Shown here in pieces: positions 49,513-60,687 of a stretch of DNA of 64,000 nt. Under the pieces are notes generated by a model. It was not told where the DNA came from. It worked only from the letters and a program-made list of their open reading frames with translations, and ran no database searches. Positions within the stretch are counted from its first letter, which is position 1. Every line of letters starts with the position of its first letter. The translations under genes were made by a program, and so were the position numbers. The stretch comes from Adiantum capillus-veneris (taxonomy: Eukaryota > Streptophyta > Polypodiopsida > Polypodiales > Pteridaceae): positions 113,328,977-113,392,976 of the forward strand of contig CM043949.1 in NCBI GenBank assembly GCA_014529385.2, given 5' to 3'.

Positions 49513-49803
49513 GCAAGGATGTGTTGATTGTGCCATAACCCATCTTTTCATGGATTGTCATCACCAGATTGCCACACACTCAGAGATCTATGTCTTGTCA
49601 AATTTCGTTGATTTTTGTCAAGGTTAGCTTAAAATTAAGAGAAAATTATAAAAATGCCCCTCTAATTTGTGCAAATTTCCATATTGAGCTTATCACGGAT
49701 TCGCCATGGTTTGAACCCATTTCTCCGAGCTTTAATTAAGCATCTCTCTCTCTCTCTTACTTACTACAACCTGTCTCATGCGCTCTCTATCTAGTGCATC
49801 TCT
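49031..49803. other. Non-coding, with (CT)25
   Basis: Two GCACGTGCT(C/T)..TGCCACTTGCC.TTTCAAAAATGC repeats at about 49,168-49,262, then (CT)n at 49,459-49,509. No PPO 5' exon is recognised here. Confidence 0.55.
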
Positions 49804-50283
49804 TGCTACAGCCAAAAGTCGTGGCGGCCCTGCGAAATACCAAAAATAACACAATAAACAACATAAAACCGACTACCTGGCACAATCACGTGGTCGCATG
49901 ATCGCAAGATACACGAACAAAGAGAGACAGAGAGCGGGGGAGAGTAAACAAGCACGTGCAGGCGCACCTCCTAGAGCGGAGTGCTACGCCGGCACGGCGA
50001 GAGAGAAGAGAAGAGAGGAGAGAAGAACAACGCGGACACTGGGTGCAATCTCCCCCCGTGTAAGAGTGACCATTTCCCTCTTGCACGTATTTGTTATATA
50101 GATTTCTTGAATGGTCAAATTGGTTACAAACTGGCCAGCCGGTCATAAATGACCAAAGCTCATAAAGAGCACTTGAATAATAAAATGTACATAAAATATG
50201 ATATCCTTTTGCAATAGCTTAGCTCGGTCATCCTTTTCCACCTGTCACATCTGCAATACATAATAAGATATCAGTTCCATAAC
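49804..50283 (+). repeat. Left inverted arm
   Basis: Pairs with 54,154-54,637 in inverted orientation. Confidence 0.85.
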
Positions 50284-50724
50284 ATACCTCTCCGTTGGAA
50301 AGCAACTGTGCTCAGTTGCGAAGATAAAAATCTGCAAACAATACTTGTCAAAAACAGTGATTAGTATGTTGTGTCAAAAACATCACATAATAAAAGAAAA
50401 ATTTATGAAATTGAACAACATTAGCTTATGCCTGCCGTCATCCACATACTACCTATTCTAGTGTCCCATACCACTAGAATAAGCAGTATATGTCATACCC
50501 TGATGAATCAGCATATCATTGGTCATACTCATCATTAATCTCATAATGTCAAGTCTCATCACATAAACACTGCCATAATAATCACCAGATACCAAATTCC
50601 AATCCAATTCCAATTCCACAATATAAGTCCAAATCCAAATCACTTTCATTATGTACCCGAGTAACAAAATCATACCAGTTACAGTGGTGGCCAGTCACTG
50701 CAACATGATTTTGTAATCGGTGTT

Positions 50725-50884
50725 GCCTAAATCGGCGAATCTACACCCGACGTGCTGCCTAAATCGGCGAATCTTCATTTGATATAAGTTCAAAAATCGT
50801 GAATGTGTAGTTTGTTGTTGTGCTGCCTAAATCGGAGAATCTGCACTAGATGAGCATTGACACACTACCTAAATCGGCGAATCT
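50725..50884 (+). repeat. Four copies of an 18-bp subterminal motif
   Basis: GCCTAAATCGGCGAATCT at 50,725 and 50,757, with one change at 50,825 (CGGAGAA) and one at 50,867 (ACCTAAA). Start-to-start spacings are 32, 68 and 42 bp. The motif recurs in the related copy at 8,649. Clustered short repeats inside a transposon end are often transposase or host-protein binding sites (family knowledge); that role here is inference. Confidence 0.85.
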
Positions 50885-53822
50885 GTGTGCTTGGGACCAA
50901 TGGACTAGACAAGGCATAAGAAGAAAACATTTGTTACCTATTTGACACCAAATTAGAGTATGTTCCAGTAGCAAAGCACTTACAAATTGTGGCTCGATAT
51001 CCTACAACTTACAAGCATAGCTAATGAATAATCATGGCAATAAAATTTCATAACATGCAAGTAGTACGCCTTGACCGTAGTAGTGTTGGAGTATTGAGTT
51101 GACAAGACAATGCTGTGTAGCCTATTGAAAAATCATCTCAATGAAAATACAAGTAGAAGCCATGACCTTAGCAGTGTTTGAGTATTCAGCTTAAAACACA
51201 ATGCAGAGAACAGAAATATGAAAAGAGGAATGATATATTTGATGTGCATACCAGGAGGATATATTGTATTTAAAAATATATATACCATTGTTGGCACATG
51301 GGGAGAGGTACAGGTGTTTCACCTAGCAAACATATACCAAAGTATAGCTAATAGATCCAAAATGTGTTAGCATGGGGTTAATAATTGGTCATGAACTTGC
51401 AATGAATATTACAAAAGGGATGAGTATACAACTGAGACAAATGTGAGACAACTGAACGGAAAGGAAATTTCTACAGTTCTAATTAAATAGCATAGATCAA
51501 CTAGGGCCACAAACTAACATAAAAGAAATGCAAGAACCAAACTTTCAATGGGCCAAAATAAAGGAAGTAAGAATGAAATTCTGGTGGAATCATTAAAACT
51601 GGCTTGGAAGGTAGTACAGTTGCTCTTCGAGGGTAATATTGCAGACTTTCTTTGATTGCTGGGAGCCTGAGAATACTAAACACTCAAGAAAAGAGAGCTA
51701 CATTGCGAGCTTCATGTGCTCAGCCTGCAACCGGCAACAAAGCAGTTTCGTGGCGACCTGTTGCGAGCTTTTCCCCTGCTTCTTCTAGGATTGGCAGCCT
51801 CGCAGTGGGAGACGTAGAGAGAGATAGAGAGACAAACGAGGGAGAGATAGTGCAAGAGGTAGGGTTGGTTGGCGGCCGACGTATCAGAGCACAAGGCCAC
51901 GCTTTGGGTAACAAACAAATCAAAGGAATCCACAACTGGATATTCGAGCAAAGTTCTATAATTTGCTTCCCAGGAACATAGATTCTCGTGAATTTTGCAC
52001 TACAGATAAGTTTTTTTAAATTTATTTCAACTCCATTCAATTTTGTTGTTTGATCTCTTTTTTATTTTGGCAAAATCTTTGAAGACTTTAATGTTAATCT
52101 TTTATTAATTTGTGATTAATATTAGAGATTTGATTAGATAGCAAAAGTAACAATAATTTATTTGATAAGCACATAAATAAATATGTCGATAAAACTAGTT
52201 AACATAATACTAGCATACATACGCTAACATAGATCGAATAAGTGAGGAGACGAAGTAGAAGTAGTTGGAGTTTTCAAGGAATGGGAGGTAGAAGGAGTCG
52301 GTAAGGAATCCTAGATGTCTCAAGGAACTACTAGGATGAGTGAAGGTCAAGATTGAATGTTGGGGGATAAATGAACAAGTTCATGTGGGAGACAAGCCCG
52401 AGAACCTCCAAGGCTAAAGGATACCTTAATTTTATATATAAAAATAGAGACAGCACACAGTGTGACTCTTGCAATGGGCGACAGAGTAGCGATAATGCCA
52501 CTACGCTCAACAGTTTTGCTTTGACGTCATCATGTGACTTGATGAAGCATTGCAATTTGCATTGCCGTGTTGTGTTGCAATGGAGGACTCTTTGTTGGCT
52601 TTTGAGGAGCCGAGGGTAGTAAAACAACTGCAAGTTCAAGAAAAGCCTAGCCGCTTGAGATGATCCAAGCCTTGTAGAAATCGACATTCAAGCAACTAAA
52701 GCTTTCCAAATGCTGAAGCAGTACACTTTGCTTACCCCATCTGTTCCAACCGTGAGTTCACGCGGGTTGCATGCAGCCTTTATGCACAAGAAGTAAACAC
52801 TGGTGGATTTTATTTTATTTTTTTAATAATCCCTCTCACTCCTTTCTTGCATAACGAACTGTGGTGTAGGTGTGGGGTGCTCTCATACTCACACAACTAC
52901 TCACCTGCCCGCTTCACCGACCATCCACTCGCATGCAGCTGCACCCAACCAAAGAACTCTCTCTCTCAAGCCGCCATGCAACCCAGAGTGGTGCACACCC
53001 ACCAACTGGCTGTGAAAACCTACGGCTCCCTTTAGTTTTGCATGGTCGTTCATGGCGTACCCCAAGTGGACCCACTTTTAACCCTTCAGACCAGAGATCC
53101 ACAACTTACTCTGAAACATATCCTTAACTGATGCAGCTGCAAAACACTCTCTCTCTCCACAATCGCCATCAAATTACCCTCTCTCACTGGCCGTCAACTG
53201 ACGCCCACACAAGCTGCCATCAGCTACCACACTTCTCACTGTTTTCCGCTGCATGCACACTCCAAAGTGTTTGTAAACCTCCACACACACACACACACCC
53301 GCATAAGTAGATTTCTCTCTCCTTCTCACCTCCGTGCAGCCACGGCAATCATCTGCGAGGGTCTCTCTCTCTCTACCCCTCGTGTACCCCACACACCCAA
53401 CCCCTCACAGTCCAAATACAGAGGCGGCCTGCACGCTACCAGATAGTGTGGGGATGTCGCCATTCTGGATAGACACGATGACGCATAGGCTGGTATTAGC
53501 AAGGGCGTTCATGACGTCAGGGTCGCTGTCGAGGATACGAACGGTGCCCATGCTCAGCTACTACATCAACAGGGAGGCCCTATGATCCTTGAAAATTCAT
53601 TTCGTTACAAGAATCGCGAGAGATGCGCCCTCTGATCTTAGAAGAAACAGTTGCCACAACGGCAGCAGGAGCAAGGACGGGTGTCACTTGCAAGCAGCAG
53701 GGAGCATCGACTGCGTCTGTTGGCAACGATAGAGAGAAGACACGCCACTGGACAAGGGGGTAAAGGCCGGAATATGGTTTTTATATATACAAAAAGGGCT
53801 TCAGTGTTGACCTCATGACCAG
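50885..53822. other. Interior of the long-TIR unit, no gene recognised
   Basis: Mixed AT-rich sequence up to 52.8 kb and C-rich text at 52,840-53,600. Frames up to 118 codons (51,652-51,981; 52,687-52,331; 53,334-53,585) show no transposase or other motif. Confidence 0.45.
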
Positions 53823-53890
53823 CTGGTCGGGTTGGTTAGCGGAACAGTTTGTTTGCGAATGCGAGCATGAGGCACCAGGGTTCAAATTAA
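53823..53890 (+). repeat. tRNA-like (possible SINE) head
   Basis: GGGTTGGTTAGCGGAAC resembles an A box and CCAGGGTTCAAATTA a B box, about 45 bp apart. It is not a complete tRNA: no acceptor stem pairing was seen. Confidence 0.4.
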
Positions 53891-54053
53891 TTTGTCACCT
53901 TGAATTTTGCTTACTGTGTGCTGTCGTGAGAGAAGAGAAAGCGGACGAATCTCTAGAGATTCTATAACAATATAAATGAGAAGCTATCAGTATGCACAAG
54001 GCGGCAGTATATATGAGTCTCTCTCCCTTTAGTTATCATGCAGACATCGAACT

Positions 54054-54054
<1 letters not shown>

Positions 54055-54119
<65 letters not shown>
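54055..54119. repeat. (CT)32 microsatellite
   Basis: Uninterrupted CT run. Confidence 0.96.
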
Positions 54120-54122
<3 letters not shown>

Positions 54123-54153
54123 CGCTTATGGCCTCGATTCTGTGCTACGAGAC

Positions 54154-54634
54154 GTTATGGAATTGATATCTTATTATTTATTGCAGCTGTGACAGGTGGA
54201 AAAGGCTTGACCGAGCTAAGCTATTGCAAAAGGATATCATATCTTATGTACATTTTATTATTCAAGTGCTCTTTATGAGCTTTGGCCATTTATGACCGGC
54301 CGGCCAGTTTGTAACCAATTTGACCATTCAAGAAATCTATATAACAAATACGTGCAAGAGGGAAATGGTCACTCTTGCACGGGGGGAGATTGCACCCAGT
54401 ATCCGCGTTGTTCTTCTCTCCTCTCTTCTCTTCTCTCTCGCGGCGTAGCACTCCACTCTAGGAGGTGCGCCTGCACGTGCTCATTTACTCTCCCCCATTC
54501 CCTGTCTCTATTTGTTCGTGTATCTTGCGATCATGCAACCACGTGATTGTGCCAGGTATGCCGATTAGTCGGTTTTATGCTGTTTAGTGTGTTATTTCTG
54601 GTATTTCGCAGGGCCGCCACGACTTCCGACTGTA

Positions 54635-54637
<3 letters not shown>
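54154..54637 (-). repeat. Right inverted arm
   Basis: Pairs with 49,804-50,283. A long CT array (54,055-54,119) lies just inside it and another just outside (54,638 on). Confidence 0.85.
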
Positions 54638-54841
<204 letters not shown>

Positions 54842-55504
54842 GTATGCTTTCATGTGTTTCGGTAGCATTAGCCTGTGTCTCAGTGTTGAAAACATTAGCA
54901 GTGGACAAGATACTACTTGCCAAGATTAAGAAGATCTCTCTCTCTCCACACATGACCGACAATTTTTTTGCAAAGAGTGACCATCATTGCAAGGACAGAT
55001 GCAATGCAGGTTTTTGAGATGCACAATAGCTTTATTCCTAGTTTCTTATAATCAAGGAGGACCGTTGAAGAGCGGTGGTGCAACCAACGTTTGATTCAAT
55101 AATTATGAGATCTAACAACAAGAGAGCCTTCTCTGTTTTCCTTTCCATGGGAGGGGTGAGGCAATGGGCATGAGATTCAAGACTCAAAAGGTCGAGGATG
55201 ACTACAACGCAACCAGTTACAACACGTAGGTCACCTTAATGATCGGTTTTGCTACAGAACATGCATTGCATGCTATATCGAGGATACAAATTTGATCCTA
55301 AATATCATTCAGACGTGGCATCTACTGCTGCTGCACGAAAATATCAAGTGAGCTATTAACGTGAAAGCTCAAGTAGGAGGATGAATATGAGGATGTGGCG
55401 ATTGGGAGATCTACATATGTGCAAGCAATGGGGTGGCAATGGCATGGAAGCGCTCTGTGTGTGTGTGTGTGTGTGTGTGTGCAATGTGATGCCAGACTCT
55501 AGAG
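54842..55504. other. No gene recognised
   Basis: Unremarkable sequence with a short (TG)n at about 55,457-55,480. Confidence 0.45.
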
Positions 55505-55509
55505 ATGGT

Positions 55510-55852
<343 letters not shown>

Positions 55853-55853
55853 C

Positions 55854-55898
55854 GATAGTACTATAAGGTACTATCAGAGGTGACGGCTACCGCCTCTG
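55854..55898. other. Two back-to-back hairpins
   Basis: GATAGTAC/GTACTATC (55,854-55,861 and 55,868-55,875, 6-base loop), then CAGAGG/CCTCTG (55,875-55,880 and 55,893-55,898) with an inner CGG/CCG pair. Function unknown. Confidence 0.6.
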
Positions 55899-56150
55899 TC
55901 AAATGCTCCTCCTTCGAATGCTCTTCAAGATCACCTCAAGTAAGAGTACCCGGCTACCCGCCTTCTTCAAACCCGGAGCCACCTCCACCCGTCTCGCTAT
56001 AGGATATAGCAGTGAGCACGCCTTGAAGCTTGCCGGATAGCAAAAATTTTGACACGTGTCTTAGGAGAGTGGTCGGAATCCCTTCCTCCATTATAGATAG
56101 TATATATGTACTCCTTCATATACTACTATCATATTTGCTACTTCATAAAT

Positions 56151-56365
56151 AACTAAGATGATGTGTTGCTCAAGGTTTCTAGCATACCAAGTGTGTGGCG
56201 TTCTCTCAACAAACAGAAAACCAATGAAGAAACAAGGTGAAGGGTCACGTTGTTTGTGTAACTAAGATGATGATGTGTTTCTCAAGGTTTCTAGCATAAC
56301 AAGTGTATGACCCATTCTCCCCACCAATAGAAAAGCAATGAGAAAACAAGGTAAAGTTTTTACGG
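56151..56365. repeat. 109-bp tandem duplication
   Basis: AACTAAGATGATG starts units at 56,151 and 56,260. They share CTCAAGGTTTCTAGCATA, AACAAGGT and nearby text with about 15% differences. Confidence 0.85.
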
Positions 56366-56461
56366 TGGCTTCAAGAAGGCAATACTTTTAGCTGTAGTAA
56401 ATTGTGTATGTGTGAGAGAGAGGGAGAGGGAGATGATCTATCTTATAAATTAAATTGTGGA

Positions 56462-56464
<3 letters not shown>

Positions 56465-56499
<35 letters not shown>
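56465..56499. repeat. (GA)n microsatellite
   Basis: Uninterrupted GA run. Confidence 0.95.
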
Positions 56500-56501
<2 letters not shown>

Positions 56502-56609
56502 CAATTAAAATTTTGGAGTAACTTGTGCTTAAGAGTGCATTTCATTTATACTACATTCTTCATTGAAATAACTTGTGCTTTTGAAATAACTTGTGCGTAA
56601 GAGTGCACT

Positions 56610-56951
56610 CAAATAATCAGGTACTACTTCTTTCACCATATTTGGCAAGCAAGGAACCGCCGCGTGTTTGAGGGGATCTGGTTGTGGCAAGCTTTTGTGA
56701 AATCATACAAGAGAGCAGAGTGACGATCCACAGGATCGGAGGCAAACAAGCCTCCGAGGACTGGTCTAGAACAATACATTTCATGATGACATCTTGTCAT
56801 AAGTAAAGCCTAGGAGTAGTTGTGGTTTCTCTGTCACGCAGAAAACTTGTAATCCTTTGACTCTCAAGGCTTGGTCTAAGATCGAGGTTGGTGTATATTT
56901 CTGATGTTCTTAATACTATCCACTCACAATTGTGAGTTTTGAAAAAAGAAA
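56610..56951 (+). mobile_element. Short 5'-truncated LINE with 22-bp target-site duplication
   Basis: The insert starts in the LINE tail coding region (FHHIWQARNRRVFEGIW in plus translation, matching SHNVWQTRNRRVFEGGF at 62.9 kb, minus). It continues through the LINE 3' UTR and ends CTCACAATTGTGAG, TTTTG and an A-rich tail. A 22-bp direct repeat (AACTTGTG[C/T]GTAAGAGTGC plus ACT) bounds it at 56,588-56,609 and 56,952-56,973 with one mismatch. This is a textbook target-primed insertion of about 342 bp. Confidence 0.9.
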
Positions 56952-57004
56952 AACTTGTGTGTAAGAGTGCACTTCATTCATAAGGCATTCTTAATTGAGA
57001 GAGT

Positions 57005-57005
57005 G

Positions 57006-57053
<48 letters not shown>

Positions 57054-57065
57054 GGGGAGGGAGAG
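57005..57065. repeat. (TG)n(AG)n compound microsatellite
   Basis: TG run to about 57,038, then AG. Read on the minus strand this is (CT)n(CA)n, the polarity seen elsewhere. Confidence 0.9.
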
Positions 57066-57312
57066 AGCTAAGAGAACATACAAAAATAGAAAACGATATG
57101 ATGGAAGCTTCATCTTTCCTATTTTGAATTAAATGTTATGACAAAGATAAGACTTTATGGTGATGACACCTTTTAAAAATACTAAAATTTAAAAAAAGTC
57201 ATATTGTATCTAATCCGATGGTATAAACACACTAAAGTGAAAGAAAATTATTCATTTAATGTGATGGTGATTTTTTAATGGTGAGAGGTTTGCACGTTTT
57301 CTCCTCCACTCC

Positions 57313-57441
57313 TTTTTTTTTTTGTAAAACTCACAATTGTGAGTGAATTATATTGAACAACCCAAAAAATTACAAGGTCTAGTCATGCTCTTGTTGAGCC
57401 ATGACATCATCCAAAGACTATAATTACATCAAGACAACCAC
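57313..57441 (-). mobile_element. LINE 3' end, separated by the copia insertion
   Basis: Minus text includes ATGTCATGGCTCAACAAGAG, also found at the end of the 15.3-kb LINE (about 17,400), then CTCACAATTGTGAG, TTTTAC and a poly(A) run. Together with 62,643-64,000 it forms one LINE split by the copia element. Confidence 0.8.
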
Positions 57442-57669
57442 TGTTGGAATTAGGGTTGCAACAAAACGCACACAGCTTGGAGAAGACGAAGGAAGCTCAA
57501 GGAACACAATAGAGAGTGTATTACTTAGTGTGCAATGGAAAGATTGATAGCCCTAGAGTGATGGGCGTATATACAATGCTCGGGGGAAAAAACCTCCTAA
57601 AGAGGGAAAAAATGCCCCGACGGTCCTAGTGTGTTCACACACATCACTACCACATGTATATGGTAACCA
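57442..57669 (-). repeat. Copia 3' LTR (228 bp)
   Basis: Differs from the 5' LTR mainly by a ~9-bp indel (GGGAAAAAATG region) and scattered substitutions, so the insertion is not very recent. Confidence 0.92.
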
Positions 57670-57680
57670 ATCCCCCCTGG
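57670..57680 (-). other. Copia polypurine tract
   Basis: Minus strand CCAGGGGGGAT directly precedes the 3' LTR. Confidence 0.8.
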
Positions 57681-57743
57681 AGTGATGCAGTGAACGAGAG
57701 CTGGCACATGAGTAAAGGGAAGTGCCATGCCCTGAGGACATGA

Positions 57744-60552
57744 TCAATCCACAAAGGGGAGTAAGCCCAAAGCTTTGCGAAAAGCTTCAAGCTTCTCACG
57801 AGACAATGCCTTTGTGAAAAGATCTGCAAGGTTGTCCTGTGTTGGCACATAAGCCAAGCTTGTCTCTCCTATTGAGAGCCTCTCCCTAACATAGTGGTAA
57901 TGCACCTCAATGTACTTTGTGCGAGCATGACAAACTGGGTTCCTCGCAGCTGCCAATGCGCTCTGACTGTCACTGTAGATAGTGTTGGTAGTGTCCTATC
58001 CAACACCCAAATCAACCATAAGGCGGCTGAGCCATACACACTCAACTGCAGCTGTGAAGACTACCTTGTACTCAGCCTCACAACTCGAAGTGGCCATAGT
58101 AGGTTGCTTCTTGCTCAATCGTGATATACATGAACTGCCAAGCATGAAACAAAAACCACTTGTGTACACTCGCGTGTCAAAACAACCAGCCCAATCTGAG
58201 TCCGAAAAAGCATGTAAGTCTAGCGGCAATGAGCCCCCCTTGGTATAAAACAAGCGAAGATGTAAAGTGCCACTAAGGCAGAAAATCCTCTTGACAGCCT
58301 GCCAATGCTTAGACCCTGGGCTATGCATAAATCTGATGACCTGTGAGACTGCAAACTGAATATTCGGCCTCGTGCTGCATACATAAATGAGGCAGCCAAC
58401 AGCAGTTTGATAAAGACTAACATCAGCAGGATCACCAGCATCATGTAGACTCAATTTCAAACGTGTTTCCATGGGAGTGGCAATAGGTTTGCAATCCTCA
58501 AGTCCAAACTTACATAGCAATGTCTCTATGTAACTTTTCTGACACAAGGCAATACCACCATCACACTGCTTAAACTCTATACCCCAGTACCGATGCAACA
58601 ATACCAAATCTTTCATCTTGAAAGTAGAATTCAAATCAGCCTTAAATTCAGCAATATGTCTCTCATTTGGTCCAGTGATCAGCAAATCATCGACATAAAG
58701 AACCACAATGAGAAGTACATCACCCTCGCGCTTTACATACAATGTGCTTTCTGACTGGACTGTTACGAAAGCCTCGTTTGACCAAATGAGTGTCAGCTTT
58801 CTCATACCAAGCACAAGGAGATTGCTTCAACCCATACAAAGCCTTCTTACATCTGCACACTTTGTCCTCTTATCATTTTATGACAAAACCACGAGGCTGT
58901 GTTACATAAACTTCCTCAAATATGTCACCATTAAAGAAAGTAGTAAAAATGTTTGATTGATGTACATTCCAACCAAAATGAGCTGCCAATGCACATATAA
59001 AACGCACAGTAGTCATACAACAAGTGGGAGAAAAAGTTTCTTCATAATCTATGTATTTTTGTTGTGCATAACCCTTTGCAACAAGTCGAGCCTTATAGCG
59101 ATCTATCTCACCATCCGGCTTGCATTTCAACTGGTAAACCCACTTCGTACCAATGGCCTTTTTGCCAGGAGGCAAATCACATAAATTCCATGTGTCATTT
59201 TCTATAAGTGCATCATATTCTGATTGCATGGCAGTCATCCAATTTTCTGAATTCTGTGCTTCATCAAAAGACAGAGGCTCCTCAACATCATGTAAGCTAG
59301 ACACAGCCAAAGCATAACAATCTGATGCATAAGATGCACGGCGAGAGCCTAAACGAGTACGACTAGACAAAGGTGCATCCAATTTATTGTCACGCAAAGT
59401 GTGCACCAGCCATTTTGGCATACCTCTAGCCTGCTCATTTTCAGCCCTTTCCTCATCAAGTACATCATGTACATCTGCATCAGTAATAGGCTCATCTAAA
59501 ACATTTTCAGAAACCCCCATAGGCTGTACATTTGCCTCATTGGAACTTACATTTGTATTTCCACCACTGAAAAGAGGCAACAAAGTATCATAAATGTCCT
59601 GCGAGCTTACATTGCTATCTCTAGTACATGACATCAAGGGCAGAACAGAATCTTCCACAAACACTACATCCCATGAAACCAGAATACGCTTTGTTTGCGG
59701 ATGATACAACTTGTAACCTTTGCTTTCAGCACTATAATGAACAAAAATACATTTGACAGCCTTATCATCCAATTTTCTACGCTGCACTTGTGGCACCAAA
59801 GAATATGCCAAACAACCAAAAACACGCATGTGCTCAATAAAAGGCTTTCTATCATGCCATGGTTCATGTGGAGTAATATAATGCAAAGCTTTTGTAGGAC
59901 ACCTATTAAGTACATAAGTGGCACACATGATGGCCTCAAGCCAAAAAGAATGTGGCAAAGCTTGACTTTTGACCATACATTGTGCCATTTCTACAAGTGA
60001 CCTGTTTTTCCTCTCAACAACACCATTTTTCTGAGGTGTATAAGGCACCTTACATTGGTGTTTTATCCCACGACTAGCCAGAAATGCATTAAATTCATGA
60101 GACATATACTCCCCCCCTTGATCGGAATGGAGGGTGCCCATAGTACATTTTGAGACATTTTCAGCCATAGCCAGAAATTGTTTGAAGCAAATAAAAACTT
60201 CAGACTTCTCTTTAAGCGGAAATACCCATGCATGCCTGGAGTAATCATCAATGAAAGTCACGAAGTAAAGGTAATTGCCCAAGGACGGAGTTTGCATGGG
60301 CCCACAAACATCACTATGCACAAGCTGCAACCTACATGTGGCCCGAAATGAACCATCCTTTGGAAACTTAGAACGCTGCATCTTACCCAAAATACAGCCT
60401 TCACAAACATGTTTGACAGGTGCTTCAAGAGGCGGCAAAGAAGCAACCATATTAGATTTCTACAAACGCAGTAAACTGGCAAAATTTAGATGACCAAAAT
60501 GTGCATGCCAAAGTTTTGCATCTCAAATAGCCCTTGAATCTACAACAGCATT
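57744..60552 (-). pseudogene. Copia pol: integrase, reverse transcriptase, RNase H
   Basis: From about 60,552: GAG-pre-integrase (AKLWHAHFGHLNF, CEGCILGKMQRSKF) with two in-frame stops. Integrase core with D (FIDDYSRHAW), D (LHSDQGGEY) and E (KNGVVERKNRSL) in the 525-codon frame 60,450-58,873. RT start (GTKWVYQLKCKPDG, RYKARLVAKGYAQ). The first catalytic block reads HQSNIFTTFFNGD, where the family has Q-M-D-V-K-T-A-F; the Asp is Asn here. After a stop the frame 58,814-57,996 has VVLYVDDLLITG (catalytic), YWGIEF and RNase H blocks (SDSDWAGC, SSCEAEY). It ends in another frame at 57,956-57,744 (HYHYVRERL, DNLADLFTKAL). Inactive. Confidence 0.92.
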
Positions 60553-60687
60553 TGCAAAATTTTGTCCACACTTGTCATACAAAGTGAGCTTATACAGCCC
60601 ACGACACAAAAGGCCAGATGCAACAATTTCATCTCCAAAACTGAGATCATGAACTGTACATCTGTCATCCACAAATTTGACTACAAG

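Larger units (their letters stand above)
49804..54637. mobile_element. 4.8-kb unit with ~480-bp inverted terminal arms
   Basis: The left arm (49,804-50,283) and the right arm (54,154-54,637) are inverted copies, roughly 90% alike by eye. Both begin at the outside with TGCTACAG, then AAGTCGTGGCGGCC-like text, GCGAAATACC, GTGCAGGCGCACCTCC, GACCATTTCCCTCTTGCACG and end inward near TAATAAGATATCA. Long arms of this kind are typical of Mutator-like elements and foldback elements. No transposase was recognised inside. Flanks (TGCATCTCT left, CT microsatellite right) agree at 6 of 9 positions, so a 9-bp duplication is possible but not shown. Arms and part of the interior recur at 8.3-8.8 kb. Confidence 0.7.
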
